Shown in pieces: positions 45,144-58,125 of a stretch of DNA of 64,000 bases; positions within the stretch are counted from its first letter, which is position 1, and the number at the start of each line of letters is the position of its first letter. The stretch spans positions 143,442,982-143,506,981 of the forward strand of contig NW_026947484.1 of assembly GCF_034190915.1 (NCBI RefSeq), in the 5' to 3' direction. Below the pieces are notes generated by a model. It was not told where the DNA came from. It searched no databases and worked only from the letters and a program-made list of their open reading frames with translations. The translations under genes were made by a program, and so were the position numbers. The DNA comes from Cavia porcellus (lineage: Eukaryota > Chordata > Mammalia > Rodentia > Caviidae).

Positions 45144-45365
45144 AGATGGGTGGTGTGGTGCCCCATACCTATGATCTCAGCATTCTGGGAGGCTGAAGTA
45201 GATGGACTGCCAATTAAAGCCTAGCATGAGCAATTTAATAACTTAGCAAGACCCTGTCTCAAAAAAAAAAAAAAAAAAAAAAAAAAAGGGAGGCATCTGG
45301 TAGGGGTTACAGCTCATAGACAAGACCTTGGGTTCAACCCTAAGTACTATAAAAAAAACAAAAAG
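45144..45365 (+). repeat. B1+ID composite SINE
   Basis: B1 part: TGGTGCCCCATACCTATGAT, CAGCATTCTGGGAGGCTGAA. A ~30-bp A run follows, then an ID part, GGTAGGGGTTACAGCTCATA and CTTGGGTTCAACCCTAAGTA. Confidence 0.8.
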
Positions 45366-45499
45366 CAAAACCAACAATAAAACACAGGACCTTAGTGGCC
45401 ATTTACTATGAGTGTAATGGAAACTCAGAAGGTCTTGGGCAAAGAAATAAGATGGTCTGATCTGTGTTAAGTATAGATTCAAGAAGGAAAAGGGAAAAG

Positions 45500-45592
45500 G
45501 AAAAAAATAAAGACATGTTACGTATATGTACCAGCCCCTCACAATGAATGCAATGATTATTACTACAAATATATACTAATAAAAATTTAAAA
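45500..45592 (+). mobile_element. L1 3'-terminal fragment
   Basis: GTTACGTATATGTACCAGCC, CTCACAATGAATGCAATGAT, TACTAATAAAAATTTAAAAA. Confidence 0.6.
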
Positions 45593-45639
45593 AACAGATT
45601 CAAGGGACACAGAGAAACCTATTATAAAACCATGGTAGG

Positions 45640-45960
45640 CTGTTAAAAAAATTGTGTTTTGAAGGCATCTTGCCTCCTTCTGTTCACATCCTTCCATATT
45701 GACTACCCACTGATGTCTTACTCCGACAGTGCATTGTAGAAACAACAGTTGAGTGCTGTGCAGAAAAGTTTGAAGTTCTGGCCTACAAAAAACTTAGCTT
45801 CTTGAAAATCTGACTGCTACGTAAAGAGTTCCAGGCCATTCTGTGGAGATGGCCCTGGAGGATGATAAAAGCACTGCAGATGCTCTAGCCATTTCAACAG
45901 AGATACAGAACGTGTGAGTGAGGCCACAGTGGACATCCTCACATTTTCTGTATCTCTTGC
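45640..45960 (+). mobile_element. Old MLT1-like LTR remnant
   Basis: GATGGCCCTGGAGGATGATA and GTGAGTGAGGCCACAGTGGA resemble MLT1-type sequence. Tentative. Confidence 0.35.
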
Positions 45961-47567
45961 CAAGTATAAACACCCTGGAGACACAACAAAACAGATAATC
46001 CTAAGAGCATGAAAAGTAGAATAAGGAAAGCAAATCAGTTAGGGACTTTCAGTCATGAAAAAAACAAGGGAGTGAATTCTCTTAAGTTCTCTTCATCACT
46101 GACTTCTTTCTTCAAAGCCGAACAGACAGGGACTCCCAAGAAAATCTGTTTTCTTTGGCCAAAGAACCATGGAGGAGGGCAGTCCAGGATATGTTTTTTG
46201 CTATTACCAGCCCTTTTCCAGCAGGTACCTTGGTTGTTTTCTACTTTACTGGGTGAGGGGATACTGAGTGGAGAGACCTGGACCTTCCATGTGGTAAAAG
46301 GCAGGCAGTCCAGTTAGTATGGTAGTAGCAGGCTTCCCAGAGCATTTGGCACCCTTCTTCCTCTGCCTGTAGACATGCAGCGGAAGAGTTGAGTATCTGC
46401 TGCTCTCCATCTTACAGAATCAAAGTCCAGAATGGGGCACACTTTCCCCATCAGTGAAAAGCATCAGCAGAGAACAAGTGAGGAATCTGGCTCCCTACAC
46501 CCTCCGTAAGGTAGTAAAGGATACATGGTTTTCCTCCCCTGTCAGGACAGTATCAGTAGAGATGGACTGGTGAATTTACACTCCCACTTGGCAAGAATAA
46601 GCAGATCAAGATAACATTTCCTTTCTTTTATCAATATGATGAGTACAGGAACCCATTCCCACATCCAGTAGAAGATGACCCAAGATGACACTCTAGTTTC
46701 CTACTTGAATAACATCAATAGAAAAAAGGGGTTTTAAACATCTATGTCCCACTTGATGGTGGTAGGTGGTTTAAAAAAGCAATTCCCTAACTTCAAATGG
46801 AACATTAGCAGTGAAGACCAAGTGGAAAAATTACAATCCATTTCTACCAAGCACAGGCAGGTTTATTACCTAAAGATAAAAATGAGGGCAGGGGTGGTAA
46901 TGGAAGATTATAGGACAGAAGAAAGGTGGAAAAAGGAATTCTTTAAACCTGCATAAAATGCCTTGGGCAGAACCACGCCACACATGAATTAACATGCAAG
47001 ACAACTGGGGAAATACACTATAATCATTAACTCAGGTTTTCAGAATAAGTTCAGGTTACACACAAGCGAAGTAAAGCAGAATATCAATGCAAATGTTCTG
47101 AAAAGTAAATTATCACTGGACCCATAGCCCATAAATATAGGTTGAAAGAGAATAACTACCTGTTAAAATAAAAGATTTAAGTATAGCTTTGTAATATACA
47201 AACTGTCTAGGAATCAAAGTTTTAAGACAGAAGTCAACCCTGCGATGACTCACACTGAAATTAACTGGCCATCATCATAAAGCAATCATAAAAATACCAA
47301 CAATTATGAACACCTTTGAAATCAGTGAACATCAACCCTTAGTGGATGTTACAGATTAAAAACTGGTAGTCAAGTTGGTGCTGTGTAGATGGCACATCTA
47401 CCTGAGGAAAATTGCCAGCATAAAAAAAGACACTGAGAGGCAGAGTGAAGCATTGTGAGTTCTCCTAAGTGTTATTATTTGGAGCAGTTGGTTCTCCTGG
47501 AAGAGCCTATATGCTGGCTTCCTTGATAAGAATTCAGCCACTCACATCAGAAGAGCTCAGGACCTTG

Positions 47568-47918
47568 TCACTGACAATGGCTGTGATTCTCTTTGGAGGA
47601 ACTCTGGGCTTTACTTTGAGCATCACTTCCTGGCTCCAGAGGGGAAAATATGTGCTGTTTAAAAATCTCCAGGTTTGTCATACTGACTTCCTGATAGAAA
47701 CTCATTGTCATGGGTTCTTGGTCTTCAGCACCCACCCAGGGTTTTATTGTAGAATCCAGGCCCTTAGCTACATTTTCTAGGTCTTTAGTATTGTACACAG
47801 ATTTCTTGTACTTTCTTGTATTTAACTCTGCGTGACCATCATAAAATAGTATTATAAATTCTGGGTCCTGTATGTAATTGTTCTCTTTGCAATCCCTGAC
47901 TACAATGGTGAATGACAA
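47568..47918 (-). other. Unassigned 116-codon open frame inside L1
   Basis: An uninterrupted frame encoding a protein-like sequence (KEN, DPEFIILFYDGHAELNTRKY, KGLDSTIKPWVGAEDQEP, then a Ser/Gln/Lys-rich tail SDAQSKAQSSSKENHSHCQ). Its 5' edge is preceded by TTTATTTCTTTTTTTAG, which looks like a splice acceptor; translation would continue as SLSFTIVVRD. The frame ends at TGA with no GT donor or poly(A) signal nearby. I do not recognise the family. It could be a 5'-truncated retrocopy, an exon of a host gene, or chance. Confidence 0.35.
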
Positions 47919-48989
47919 AGACTAAAAAAAGAAATAAATTATGGAACTAAAAAATGTAATAAATGAATTAAAAAGTGCACTTGCTCACTGGACAGGCTTA
48001 ATAGTAGACTGAAGATAACAAGAGAATAAATTTGAAGATAAAACAATAGAACATGACCAATCCGAGTAACAGGAACAAATATAATGGAAAAAAAAAAGGC
48101 ACAGGAATTTGCAGTACAAAATGAAAGACAGCATGTAACTGATAAGTTGCTAAACTTGCAATACACCTACAGTCTAAAGCAGCTGAGAAACTCTAGAAAC
48201 AATAATGCCAAACACAGCCAAAGAAAGCGAAGACAACTCAGACTGAACTGATAAAAAGTATAAAGAAAACATTTTTGAAAGCAATAATACTTCTCAATAG
48301 AAATCATAGAAGCCAGCACAAAATGGTCCCACATTTAAGTGATGGAAGAAAGGACTGTTAATTCTAAATTCTATACTCAGTGAAATTAACTATCAAGAAT
48401 TAAAGGGAAATAAAAATACAGCATTTTTCATTAGTAGTTCTATTCTAAAGAATGGCTAATAGAAGTTCTTCAAACAGAAATTGTTAACTGTCTGAGGTTT
48501 GTAACTTCAGAAAGAAAGTAAAAACATGGCTAAATATAAGACTAACATTCTCTTTATGAATTTTTAAAATCTTATTTGCAGTTGAAGCTAAAATTATATC
48601 ATCTGAAAACATTGTCAATGTAAGGGAAGTAAGATGACTTTTCAACTAGGGAGGAAAGAGGAAAAGTAAAACAGATTTTCACACTTCAATGAACATGGTA
48701 ATACTATTTAGGTGATACATTAGCCATGAATAATACCCAAAGGAACTACAAAACAAACAATAAACTAGTGATATACTAAAAAAACACTAATAAGCCTAAA
48801 CATAATTCTAAAAAGTGTTCAAGTAGCCCACACATAGGCAGAAAACAAGACAGAAACAGAGAACAAGTAGAAAACAAACAGTAAAATAGCAGAGGTAAAC
48901 CCTCACATACCAACAATTACTTTAAATATCAAAGTTTTAAATGACAAAAACAAAAAAAAGATATTGGCACAGTGGGCTGAAAAAATACA

Positions 48990-49552
48990 TTTATCCCTCT
49001 TTACACGCAGTTTCCCTTTTCATAGTTTCATTTAAACATATTCAACTGAGGTCTGAAACTATAAAATGGCAAATTCCAGAAATACACAGATTTCTATCTA
49101 TCTATCTATATTTTTTTCCTCCAGCCTTAGCCTTTTGACTACAGGCATGAACCACCACAAGAGTCTCTGACCATAATTTTAAGTTGCACACCACTCAAGT
49201 AGTATAACAAAATTTCATGCCATTTTTCTCTGTCCTGCCTTTGCCCATCATGTCTATAATATATTATGTTACTTACTCATGAAACTCATCTTCATTATTA
49301 ATCATCAATGTATCACAGGCGAATATTCAGTAACCTATACTTAGCAATGGACCCAAAGCACAAGAATAGTGATGCTAGTAATTTGGATATACCAAACAGA
49401 AGCTATAAAGTACTTCCTTGAAGTGAAAAGGGAAAGCTGATCATAGATAAGTAAATACAGGAAAAAAGCAGAGTCTAGAAAGTTTGGTACTACCTATTGT
49501 ATCCTCCAGTGGTCTGAAATGTATCTCCCTTTGATAAAGAAAGACTATACAG
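48990..49552 (+). mobile_element. Tigger (pogo) DNA transposon remnant
   Basis: The 5' end has CAGTTTCCCTTTTCATAGTT and ATGGCAAATTCCAGAAATAC. Internally there is the start of a Tigger-type transposase (ATGGACCCAAAGCACAAGAA; CTATAAAGTACTTCCTTGAA). The 3' end has ATTGTATCCTCCAGTGGTCT and GTATCTCCCTTTGATAAAG. Most of the transposase is deleted, so it is MITE-like. It is inserted in L1. A (CTAT)n lies at 49097-49112. Confidence 0.85.
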
Positions 49553-49574
49553 CCTAAACTATTTATTTTATTTT

Positions 49575-49655
49575 ATTTATTGGTACTGAGGATCAAACTC
49601 ATGACCTCACGCTTGTCAGGCAGGCACTAATGCTACTGAGCTGGATCCCCAACCC
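49575..49655 (-). repeat. tRNA-derived SINE, antisense (older)
   Basis: TATTGGTACTGAGGATCAAA, GCTTGTCAGGCAGGCACTAA, GAGCTGGATCCCCAACCC. Confidence 0.85.
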
Positions 49656-49799
49656 TAAACATACTTATTTTTAAAACTGTGAAGATATTCACTCTAAACA
49701 CAGGAAGGCTGAAAGAAGAGCAAAAGTGACTATACTAATATCAAGAAGAGCAGTAGTATTAAAAATGAAGTGGAATGTATTGCATCCTATGGGCACTTT

Positions 49800-50835
49800 A
49801 GAAATCTGTGAAACTTCTGATGGAGAGGATGACACTAAAGACTTACAATAGACAGGTGGGAAGGTGATTCAGGCAAGGGCAGACTCTATGAAATAGAAAT
49901 CTAATAAAATGAAGCCCACAAGTACATCAAAAGAATTAAGAACAAAATTTGGGAGGCATATTACATAAATTCTCAAAACTGATTATTCTTTTAAAAATGG
50001 GGTTAATATTATATATCTGAAAGGACTATTAAAATGACTAAATTAGTAAAATATATACATTGGTCATAGTCTGATATTACAACTTACTCAATTAGCAAGG
50101 CACTTAATATTACCACGGTTACTAAATATACCCTCAAAGTGTACAAAAGACAGTTGGACATCAAAATGAAGGAAAGATGAAATTAAAATTATTTTTTAGG
50201 TGTCATGCTTAAATTAGAGCAGATCTATCACAAAGATTTCCAATATACTAGAATATTACTTTTTAAATAAGTAGGCATACACAAAATAGCACAGTAGCAG
50301 AACCACTTTAAAGCATAATGATAAGAATTAGTTGGCTTAAATAAAAACAAAAATTAAAAAGGAAATATCCAGAGATTCCTTTGTTGTTACTGAGAAGTAT
50401 ACAATAAAAAGTGACCAAATCAAGGCCACAAATGGATGGATGGAAGGATGGATAGACAGAAAGGGACAGAGATGAGAAGGAATTTTATCTGGGATCCTCA
50501 TGATGTTTCATTTTACTGATTAGTTTAGAGAAAGAGAAAGCAAGCTGTCCCCTTAAAGTTGGGAGATAAGGGAAAAAATGAAACTACATAAACAATACAA
50601 AATAATTTCCCAAAAGAGTAAAACTAGTAAGCCAAATATGAGAAGTAATAATTATTCACAAAAATAAACAATAAAAGACCCAAATGTTTTGGTTGAAACA
50701 AATTAAAAGTTTGTAAGCAATATTTTATAGGCTTTGATAAAAATGTACAGAAATAAGTGCTATATTTCCCCTTGTCCTTCACAATGGTCTTCCTCTCTGG
50801 TAATGACACACACACAAGAATATTTTTAAAGTATC
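49800..50835. other. Mostly unassigned intron
   Basis: Possibly decayed L1 in its left part. A (GGAT)n-like tract, ATGGATGGATGGAAGGATGG, begins near 50432. Nothing else recognised. Confidence 0.4.
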
Positions 50836-50837
50836 AT

Positions 50838-50966
50838 GAAGGTCATGTGTGGTGGCACCTTACTCTAATCCCAGCAATCAGGAGGCTGGGGCAAGAGGAT
50901 CACCATGAGTGTGAGGCCAGCTTGGGCTACATAGCTAGACCCTGTCTCAAAAGGAGAAAAAAAAAG
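50838..50966 (+). repeat. B1 SINE
   Basis: AAGGTCATGTGTGGTGGCAC, GAGGCCAGCTTGGGCTACAT, GACCCTGTCTCAAAAGG. Confidence 0.9.
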
Positions 50967-50969
50967 AGC

Positions 50970-51510
50970 AATCATGAAGGCTGCAGAGCCAGATATCTCG
51001 TTTCTGGTGTACAAATGAAGAGCACCAAATTTGGTTATTAGGAGTTGTGGTTAAGGGAAGGGAAAAAATACTGTTATTGGGTATATTTCATTATACAATA
51101 ATTATTAAATATGTATATACATTTCTGCCCAACATAATATATAACCTTGCTTTATAATTTCTCAATATGCAAAGCTTCCTAGCTGTTACTTATATATTGA
51201 GTAATATTTCCTTCATTTTTGTTAGCTTGTAAAGTTGGTGTCCACTAATCTTAGTATGTTACAACAGAACAATTAAAATGGCACAAATGTATTGCATCAG
51301 TAATAGTCAAGTGAAATGTTTATTAGTTAGTATCGTAAATGTATTCTGGTTTATAACCTTAATTTAAAGTACTTTACATTTTGATATATTATGCTAATGT
51401 TTTAAATAATTTATAACACGGTTGATGTAATCCATTTGAAAGAATCAGATTATTTTCTTATCATTTCAGAATGCAGTTTGATTTGTTGTCCTGACAAACT
51501 GACTGACTGC
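50970..51510. other. Unassigned intron
   Basis: Nothing recognised. Confidence 0.4.
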
Positions 51511-51514
51511 ATGT

Positions 51515-51588
51515 TACTTGAGATTCAACCCATGTTCTCAAGCATGCTAGTTAAACATTCTACCACTAAGCTACAACCTCAGGACTGA
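51515..51588 (-). repeat. Old ID-type SINE, antisense
   Basis: GATTCAACCCATGTTCTCAA, ACCACTAAGCTACAACCTCA. Confidence 0.65.
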
Positions 51589-51967
51589 AACATTTTAGAA
51601 GTTCACAAAAATCATAGATGAAAGCAAGTTTCCCAACTGACATCATATTTCAAAAAGATTTAGACTGATTAAGCAACAGAGATATTAAAAGCAAAAGAGA
51701 AATTATAAACAAAAACTATTTAGTGCTCTTTCAGTACATTATACTCATTTCAATACAATAATTAACAAATTTCAATGTTATACACCAGAAAAGATCCTGA
51801 GTTGATTTCTCTATAAACAATAAGGACAGTACTGATGAACCAAAATGTTATTAAAAAACTTTTACCTTTTTTTAAAAAAGTATAAAACTAATGAGAAACA
51901 ACAAATGCAGACAATCTAAATTTAGTCATGGTTTGTCACTGATTTATTACAAAGTTCTTAGCAATTT

Positions 51968-52140
51968 TGGGAGGGAGGGTACTTGGGATTAAACCCATGG
52001 CTACATTCCTAGTTCTTTTTATAATTTATTATTTTGAGACAAGGTCTCACTAAGTTGCCCAGGCTAGGCTCAAACTTGCCATCCTCCTGTATCAGCTTCT
52101 CAGACCCTAGGATTACAGGCATGCTCCACCATGACCACCT
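51968..52140 (-). repeat. B1+ID composite SINE, antisense
   Basis: ID half: ACTTGGGATTAAACCCATGG. B1 half: TTTTGAGACAAGGTCTCACT, GGATTACAGGCATGCTCCAC. Confidence 0.8.
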
Positions 52141-52149
52141 GCAAATTCC

Positions 52150-55100
52150 TGAACTATATGTTCCAACTATTTCTTTTCTAAAATACTGTTAAGCTCAGCC
52201 ATACTAATTTCCAATGATTATTAAAAATTTGATTTAAGAATCTTAAAAGTACCATATGATGGAACTTAAAGAAATAATATTCTAAAAACCTCTCAACATA
52301 GTAAGTATAAAGTAGGAAGAAGGCCTAGAAAAAAATTCCTTTTAATATTCTATGATTGTTAGAGGAGATTTTAATGTCTGAATCACAACTAACTTTCAGG
52401 AAACCTCCTTCAATAAATTTCATCATCAAACTAATCAACCCTGTATTTTTTTTAACAACTTGATACTTACACATTGTCTAACTTGTCTAATAGCACCATT
52501 CAAATATTTCTCTGTGACTTTCCAGAGTGCATCTCTATACTAATTCCCAGAATCAGGTCCACATTTCTAATTATCTACTACATACTTCACCACTGAAGAT
52601 GTTCACTTGATTTCAAACTCATTATGTCTTAAAACACCTCATCTGCTTTCCCAAACCATTTCTGGATTTCCACTCATGATGCCAAAATTCTTAGTCATTC
52701 AGTCTCAGCCTGGAGAATAATTTTTTATGCTTCCTTTTTTCTTGTTCTCCATATCCAGCTGTAAGCCAAGTACTACATTATCCACTTTCTAGTCTCTCTG
52801 CAAGATCTCAGATACAGTCTTAAAGTCAAAGCTGTCAGTGTGAAGAAGGCAAATATGTACCTGACACCTGGTTATTACTCTACTGGACACAGAGGGTAAT
52901 ATTTTCTTTTAAAAAGTCCAAGAAACAAAGAAACACATATAAATCAAAACTTTGAGGCTGTTTTATTGACTCAATAAATGCTTAATTTAATTTTCCTTAA
53001 TCTTTATCATTTTAACACAGTAACATTTTAAAAATAGTATATATATACTCCTAACTTTATTCTAATTTTAACTCAAAGTTACGTTATGGCTATTTTTAAT
53101 CCTATAAACTTTTGCTTTAATGGTCCTTGGACTGCATGCTTCCTTTTTCCCTTCAGTATCCTAGTTTGGCAGTTCTCAAAGTATGAGTCACAGACCTTCT
53201 GAAATCTTCCTCTTTCATATCTTTATTTTCACAAGTGAAGAAAGTATTTAAATATGAAATATTTTGCTCATTATATGACTAAGCCCCAGAATAATACTTG
53301 GAATATAGCAGGTGCTTGGTCAATTATTTGTTAAATAAGAGAGAAAATAGCTGCTCAAAATTTCTATACTGCTGAAAAGTAACAACCAAGGGAAAAAAAA
53401 AAAAAAAGAAAAGAAAAACTCAATTAACCACTAAGATAACTTGTTAAAGGAATAGGAGTACTACATGCTTTTTTAAAAAAGTTATATATTCTGTGTATAT
53501 CCTGTAATTCAACAGCAAAATTTGACAATCATTGTGTTTATGTATTTTCCAAAAGCAATATTAAAAATAATTGTTTGTTATGTTTAAGGGTTAAAACTAA
53601 TTTATCTGGATAATACACTCCACTTACCATCAATGAAGTATTATGATTCAATATAAAAAAATAAAACTATATTTAATTACAATTTGGACTTGGTCATTGT
53701 GAAGTATAATATTATATCATAATACAACAACTCACATATTGTAAACTGAAAAGCTACCTTTTCTATTGGGATAAGAAGTACTCCAAAGGGGGAAAATAGC
53801 TCATCACATAAGATGATGAGCTATATCACACTTTACTACTAGGTGGAATAAAGTTTATAAAATGACATATTCTATTACATGTATGGTTGGACAACAAAAA
53901 CTAATAGAGAACCAGTTAATACCCATAACAAGTTTTCTTATTTCTAGTGAGTCTAGAATTTCAGTTTTCTAGTCTAGTCTAGAATTACAGGTTTAACCAG
54001 TTCCACAATAAAAAAAAAAGTATTAGAGGATAACAGGTAGGCCACATTAAAACACAATAAGGAATAATTTCAAGTCTTTTCCTCTTCAGTTGGCAGTCAG
54101 TAATGATGTTGGCCAAGGTGTGGGATGTAACCAAATAGCAATTACTTTGTTCTCATATTTTTGATACTATCTAATAAGCTGGATTTCCTTCAAGTATACA
54201 ATATTTAAATGCATCAAAAAACCCCAACAATATAAAAGAACTCTAACAACTTAAATATATATTATACATGCGTTACTTTTGCCATTATCTAGAGTGTTTT
54301 GATGTAATTGGGGAGGAACTATGACCAGGTAACTCAATGAAAAATCTAGAATGGACAATGAGAAAAAAAAACAAGACAAAATGAAAAAAACCCACACTCT
54401 TTTGTTACAATCAGGGTTGAAATTAAAATGAATTATTTTCTCATATTGAAATGATTAGAAAAATATAAAATAGAACTTGTAAGAAAAAATGAGAGTAACT
54501 TAGTAATACATATATACCATGTGACAATAAAAAATACAGTGAAAGCTGTTGCCTTGTGCTATCCAACAGAAAATAGTGCAGGAACCATAGAAACATGTAT
54601 GACAAGTTTCAACTTATTTAGTATAGTTTATTAAGGAGTATTTTAAACTGTGCCATAAATTACAGACCACAAAAAACACAACAATTAGTATGAAGTGGTG
54701 CTTCAAGCTGCAAGTAACTACTAAGAAATACACAAAATGCTGTAAGGACCATGAAGATGGTTTATAAGGGATTTGAGTGCTTTTGCAATGGTAAATTATT
54801 TGAAGATGAGATCTATTTGTTCTTCAACATCAAAATCCAAGAGAATGTTGGAAGAGTAAGTGAAATGATTGGATCCAACAGGCAGGGAAATTTCTGAGGC
54901 TCTGAATACCTCCTAATGGCTCTATTCAAAGCAATTTAACAACGGATTTGAACACGAGGCAAGTGTATGTGAAATTTTTTCTACGTCTTTCTACTGTGCA
55001 ACACAGCAACAGTGTCAATTTCCTAAAAGTTGTGCCATTCTATTAGCCTCAGACTCCAGTTTTTAAAGAAATGTCATCATGGGAGATAAAATTTGGTTCT

Positions 55101-55390
55101 GTGGTTAAGATTCCCAGACTAAAACACAGAATTCTCAATAGAAATCACCTAGTTTTCCTCATGAGAAAAAAGGAGTTAATCAAGATCTAACATCGTATTT
55201 GTTGATGTTTGTTGACTGAACTTACATTTTAGCTTTGTTAGAACTGTACCACCTGAACTTGTACCCAGAAACACTATAATGAACTCTGAATGTTTTAAGG
55301 ACTTATTACAGCGTTTAAAATAATGTGCACAGAAATTGGCCTGAAAATGGACAGATGTTTTCATCTTTCATTGTAACAACGTCCTGTGTC
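52150..55390. other. Long unassigned intron stretch
   Basis: About 3.2 kb with no gene and no repeat I can name with confidence. There is a possible MER5-like scrap (GGCAGTTCTCAAAGTATGAG at 53168) and an A-rich tract at 53392-53416. Confidence 0.4.
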
Positions 55391-55392
55391 AG

Positions 55393-55465
55393 GGGCTGGG
55401 AATTTAGCTCAATGGCATAAGCGCCTGCCTTGCAAGCACACAGTCGTGAGTACCATCCCTGGTAC

Positions 55466-55497
<32 letters not shown>
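55393..55497 (+). repeat. tRNA-derived (ID-type) SINE with long A tail
   Basis: GGGGCTGGGAATTTAGCTCA, CCATCCCTGGTACC, then about 31 A. CCTGTGTCA occurs on both flanks. Confidence 0.95.
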
Positions 55498-55500
<3 letters not shown>

Positions 55501-55574
55501 AAAACAATGATGCCCTGTGTCACTGCTTCAGATATAGAAATATGTCTAATAAAAACATTGCAGTATGTCCTGAT

Positions 55575-55860
55575 CCACATTAATCATTGAATCTGGCACC
55601 ATTTAAGTTCTCACTCTTCCCCAAAAGCAAAATGACCATAAAACATAAATGTTTTGAATCCATTCTGGACACTGAGGCAGCCATGATAGCACAACTAAAG
55701 ACACTCACAAAATAAGACTTCCAAAACTGCTTCAGAAAGTGGCAAGAACAATAGGATAAGTGTTTGAAATAAGGGAGATTAACAGCAATTGTTATTTATT
55801 GTTTTTTTAAAAAAAATTGTGAACATTCACTATATTTCTGATCAAGTATGTTAACTTAAA
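55575..55860 (+). mobile_element. Tc1/mariner 3' fragment
   Basis: GACTTCCAAAACTGCTTCAG followed by AAAGTGGCAAGAACAATAGG, the transposase C-terminus of a mariner-like element, then an AT-rich 3' end. Same family as 17497-17815. Confidence 0.7.
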
Positions 55861-56428
55861 AATATTCATTTGTTTAGAAGCAGCAATTTTGCTTCTAGAT
55901 TTATACAAATTATCAAAATGTATATATATAGCATAAGCAATCATTCCACTGTGTCAGGAAAATCCCCATGAATTAGAAACTAAGCTACTGGTACTGGTAT
56001 ATAATCTATAGATCAAAGAGAAATTAGTAGGTATTCTGGGCCGAAAATGAAAACATATTATTACACTGTCATAATTTTATAACAAGTGCTGTTAAAAGAG
56101 GGGAGATATATTAATTGTCTTATAAATACAGAAAAATAGGCAAAAATTCATTATTAAAACACTAACTAGGCAAAGAAGGAAATTTCTTCAGTGTCACGGA
56201 AGGGCAAATATAAAAATATGGCTAACTTCATATTAATAGTGAGAGAATGAATAATTTTCCTCCTACTATGAAGAAGAGGAAAAAGATGGCCACTCATATT
56301 GCTTTGGTATAACACTGTACTAGAGGTTCTTCTTGGTATAATCAAACAAGAAAAAGAACTAAATGGTACTTGAGACTATAAAAGAAATAAAACTCTTTAT
56401 GCACAGACAATAATCATTACATGAAAAT

Positions 56429-56620
56429 ACAATGGAATCTATGTACTGCAAACATGAGCCTAGCCCCCCGAAAAGACAAGGGATCATAGAAAGTGGATGG
56501 AGGAAAGGGAAAGGGGATGAAAAAAGAGTTGAGATGAGTTATGTATATGAACCAACTTCCTGCAAGGAATGTATACATTGTGTACTACACACATGTACTA
56601 ATAAACTAAAAAATAAAGGT
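56429..56620 (+). mobile_element. Young L1 3'-terminal insertion
   Basis: Purine-rich GGATGGAGGAAAGGGAAAGG, then ATGTATATGAACCAACTTCC and TACTAATAAACTAAAAAATA. Breaks the older L1. Confidence 0.6.
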
Positions 56621-56754
56621 ATCTCATTAAAAAATAAGTGTAGCAAAGTTGCAGGAGATAAGATTTATATGTAAACATTAATTGTATCTTTATAAACTAA
56701 GAACGAACAATCACTAATCACAATTTAAACAACAACAACAAAAAAAAAATCACT

Positions 56755-56885
56755 GATGCCAGGCATGGTAATACAGCCTGTAATACCAGCACTCTGGAAA
56801 CAAGGCAGAAGGACTGCCTCAAACCTGAGGCCAGTCTAGTCTCTCTAGCAAGACCCTGTCTCCAAACAAACAAACCAAAAAAATC
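56755..56885 (+). repeat. B1 SINE
   Basis: GCCAGGCATGGTAATACAGC, GACCCTGTCTCCAAACAAAC. Confidence 0.85.
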
Positions 56886-56906
56886 ACTTAAAATAACATG
56901 AAAGTC

Positions 56907-57026
56907 AGGCATGGTGGCACACACCTCTAATCTTAGCATTCAGGAGGAATATAGCAAGTTCAAGGCTACAAAGTGAGCTCAAGGCCAGCCTGAACTGCAT
57001 TGTGAGATCCTGTCTTTAAAAGACAA

Positions 57027-57061
<35 letters not shown>

Positions 57062-57063
57062 AT
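56907..57063 (+). repeat. B1 SINE with (AAAT)n tail
   Basis: GTCAGGCATGGTGGCACACA, GCTCAAGGCCAGCCTGAACT, then AATAAATAAATAAATAAATA. Confidence 0.9.
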
Positions 57064-57517
57064 CAGTATAAAAAGTAAAACACACTGATAAAAGTAAAAG
57101 GCCACCGTGCTAAATACTAAAAAAATAAGAAAAATTGCTGAAAAAAGTTAGAGATGACTTAAATAAAGAGGGTGATATACCTCACATATCACAGTATTAA
57201 CTCAATATTGTTAGGAAATCAATTCTCAAGTTAATCCAATGGAATTCTTTATGAATCTCTACATAAGCTGATTGTAAAGTTCACATGAAAACTGAAAAGA
57301 CCTAGGTAGTCAAAACAAACCTAAAAAGCCAGAATAGAGTTAGAAGGCTAACACTTCCAGATTTCAAGTTATTTAATGCTCCAAAAATCAAAACAGCAAA
57401 GGACTGGCAAAAGGATAAATACAGCAATGGAATAGAGGAGAACCACACATATGTAGATAGACAACTGGTTTTTTACAAAGATGCAAAAGCAATTAAGTGA
57501 GGAAAGAGTAAATTTTT

Positions 57518-57627
57518 TTTTTGTCTTTTTCGTTTTTTTTTTTAAAATCGGTACCAGGGATCGAACTCACGACTGCCTGCTTACAAGGCAGGCGCGCTTA
57601 TGCCGCTGAGCTAAATCCCCAGCCCCT
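57518..57627 (-). repeat. Young tRNA-derived (ID-type) SINE, antisense
   Basis: ATCGGTACCAGGGATCGAAC, GAGCTAAATCCCCAGCCCC. 15-bp duplication AAAGAGTAAATTTTT at 57503-57517 and 57628-57642. Confidence 0.95.
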
Positions 57628-57993
57628 AAAGAGTAAATTTTTAAATAAATGACCATATGGAAAATAGGCACTTTCAACTATTCTAGCATCACACACAAAA
57701 GTTATCAACAATAGATGGTAACACTAAACTGAAAACTATGAAATTTCTATTAGAAAACATAGTATCTTTTTCACTTTGGTTTTTAGATACCACACCAAAA
57801 GCTGTGCATAAAACAATCTGATAAATTAAACTATCATTAAAAATGCTCTTGGAAAGACTTTTTGAAAAAAAGACAAACTACAGAACAGAAGAAAACATTC
57901 ACAATCACCAATCACATCTCTGATAAAGGCAATGAATCCTGAATACGAACTCTCAACATTCAATAAGAATAACTAATTTTTAAAAGTGGACAA

Positions 57994-58125
57994 ACCAGGT
58001 GCGGGGGGCACATGCCCGTAATCCTAGCATTTAGAAGGCCAAGGAAGTAAAGTTTTGCTGGCGTTCAAGGCCAGCCTGAACTATACAGCAGGACACTGTC
58101 TCAAAAACCAAATCAAACCAAACTG
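57994..58125 (+). repeat. B1 SINE
   Basis: CAGGTGCGGGGGGCACATGC, GTTCAAGGCCAGCCTGAACT, CACTGTCTCAAAAACC. Confidence 0.85.

Larger units (their letters stand above)
46000..49800 (+). mobile_element. Long L1M fragment (5' UTR-ORF1-early ORF2), with nested elements
   Basis: 5' UTR-like G+C-richer start (GAGAGACCTGGACCTTCCAT; AGTAGAGATGGACTGGTGAA). The ORF1-like region has AACTAAAAAATGTAATAAAT, GAAGCCAGCACAAAATGGT and AGAATGGCTAATAGAAGTTC. ORF2-like sequence resumes after the Tigger (AAAGTGACTATACTAATATC). Heavily mutated. A Tigger (48990-49552), a tRNA-type SINE and an unassigned 0.45-kb insert (47466-47930) interrupt it. Confidence 0.65.

Noticed and set aside
47568..47918. Alternative PKN2 exon in intron 1
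   Set aside because: Same strand and an acceptor-like start, but it ends in a stop with no donor or poly(A) signal and sits inside L1. Left as unassigned rather than annotated as PKN2.
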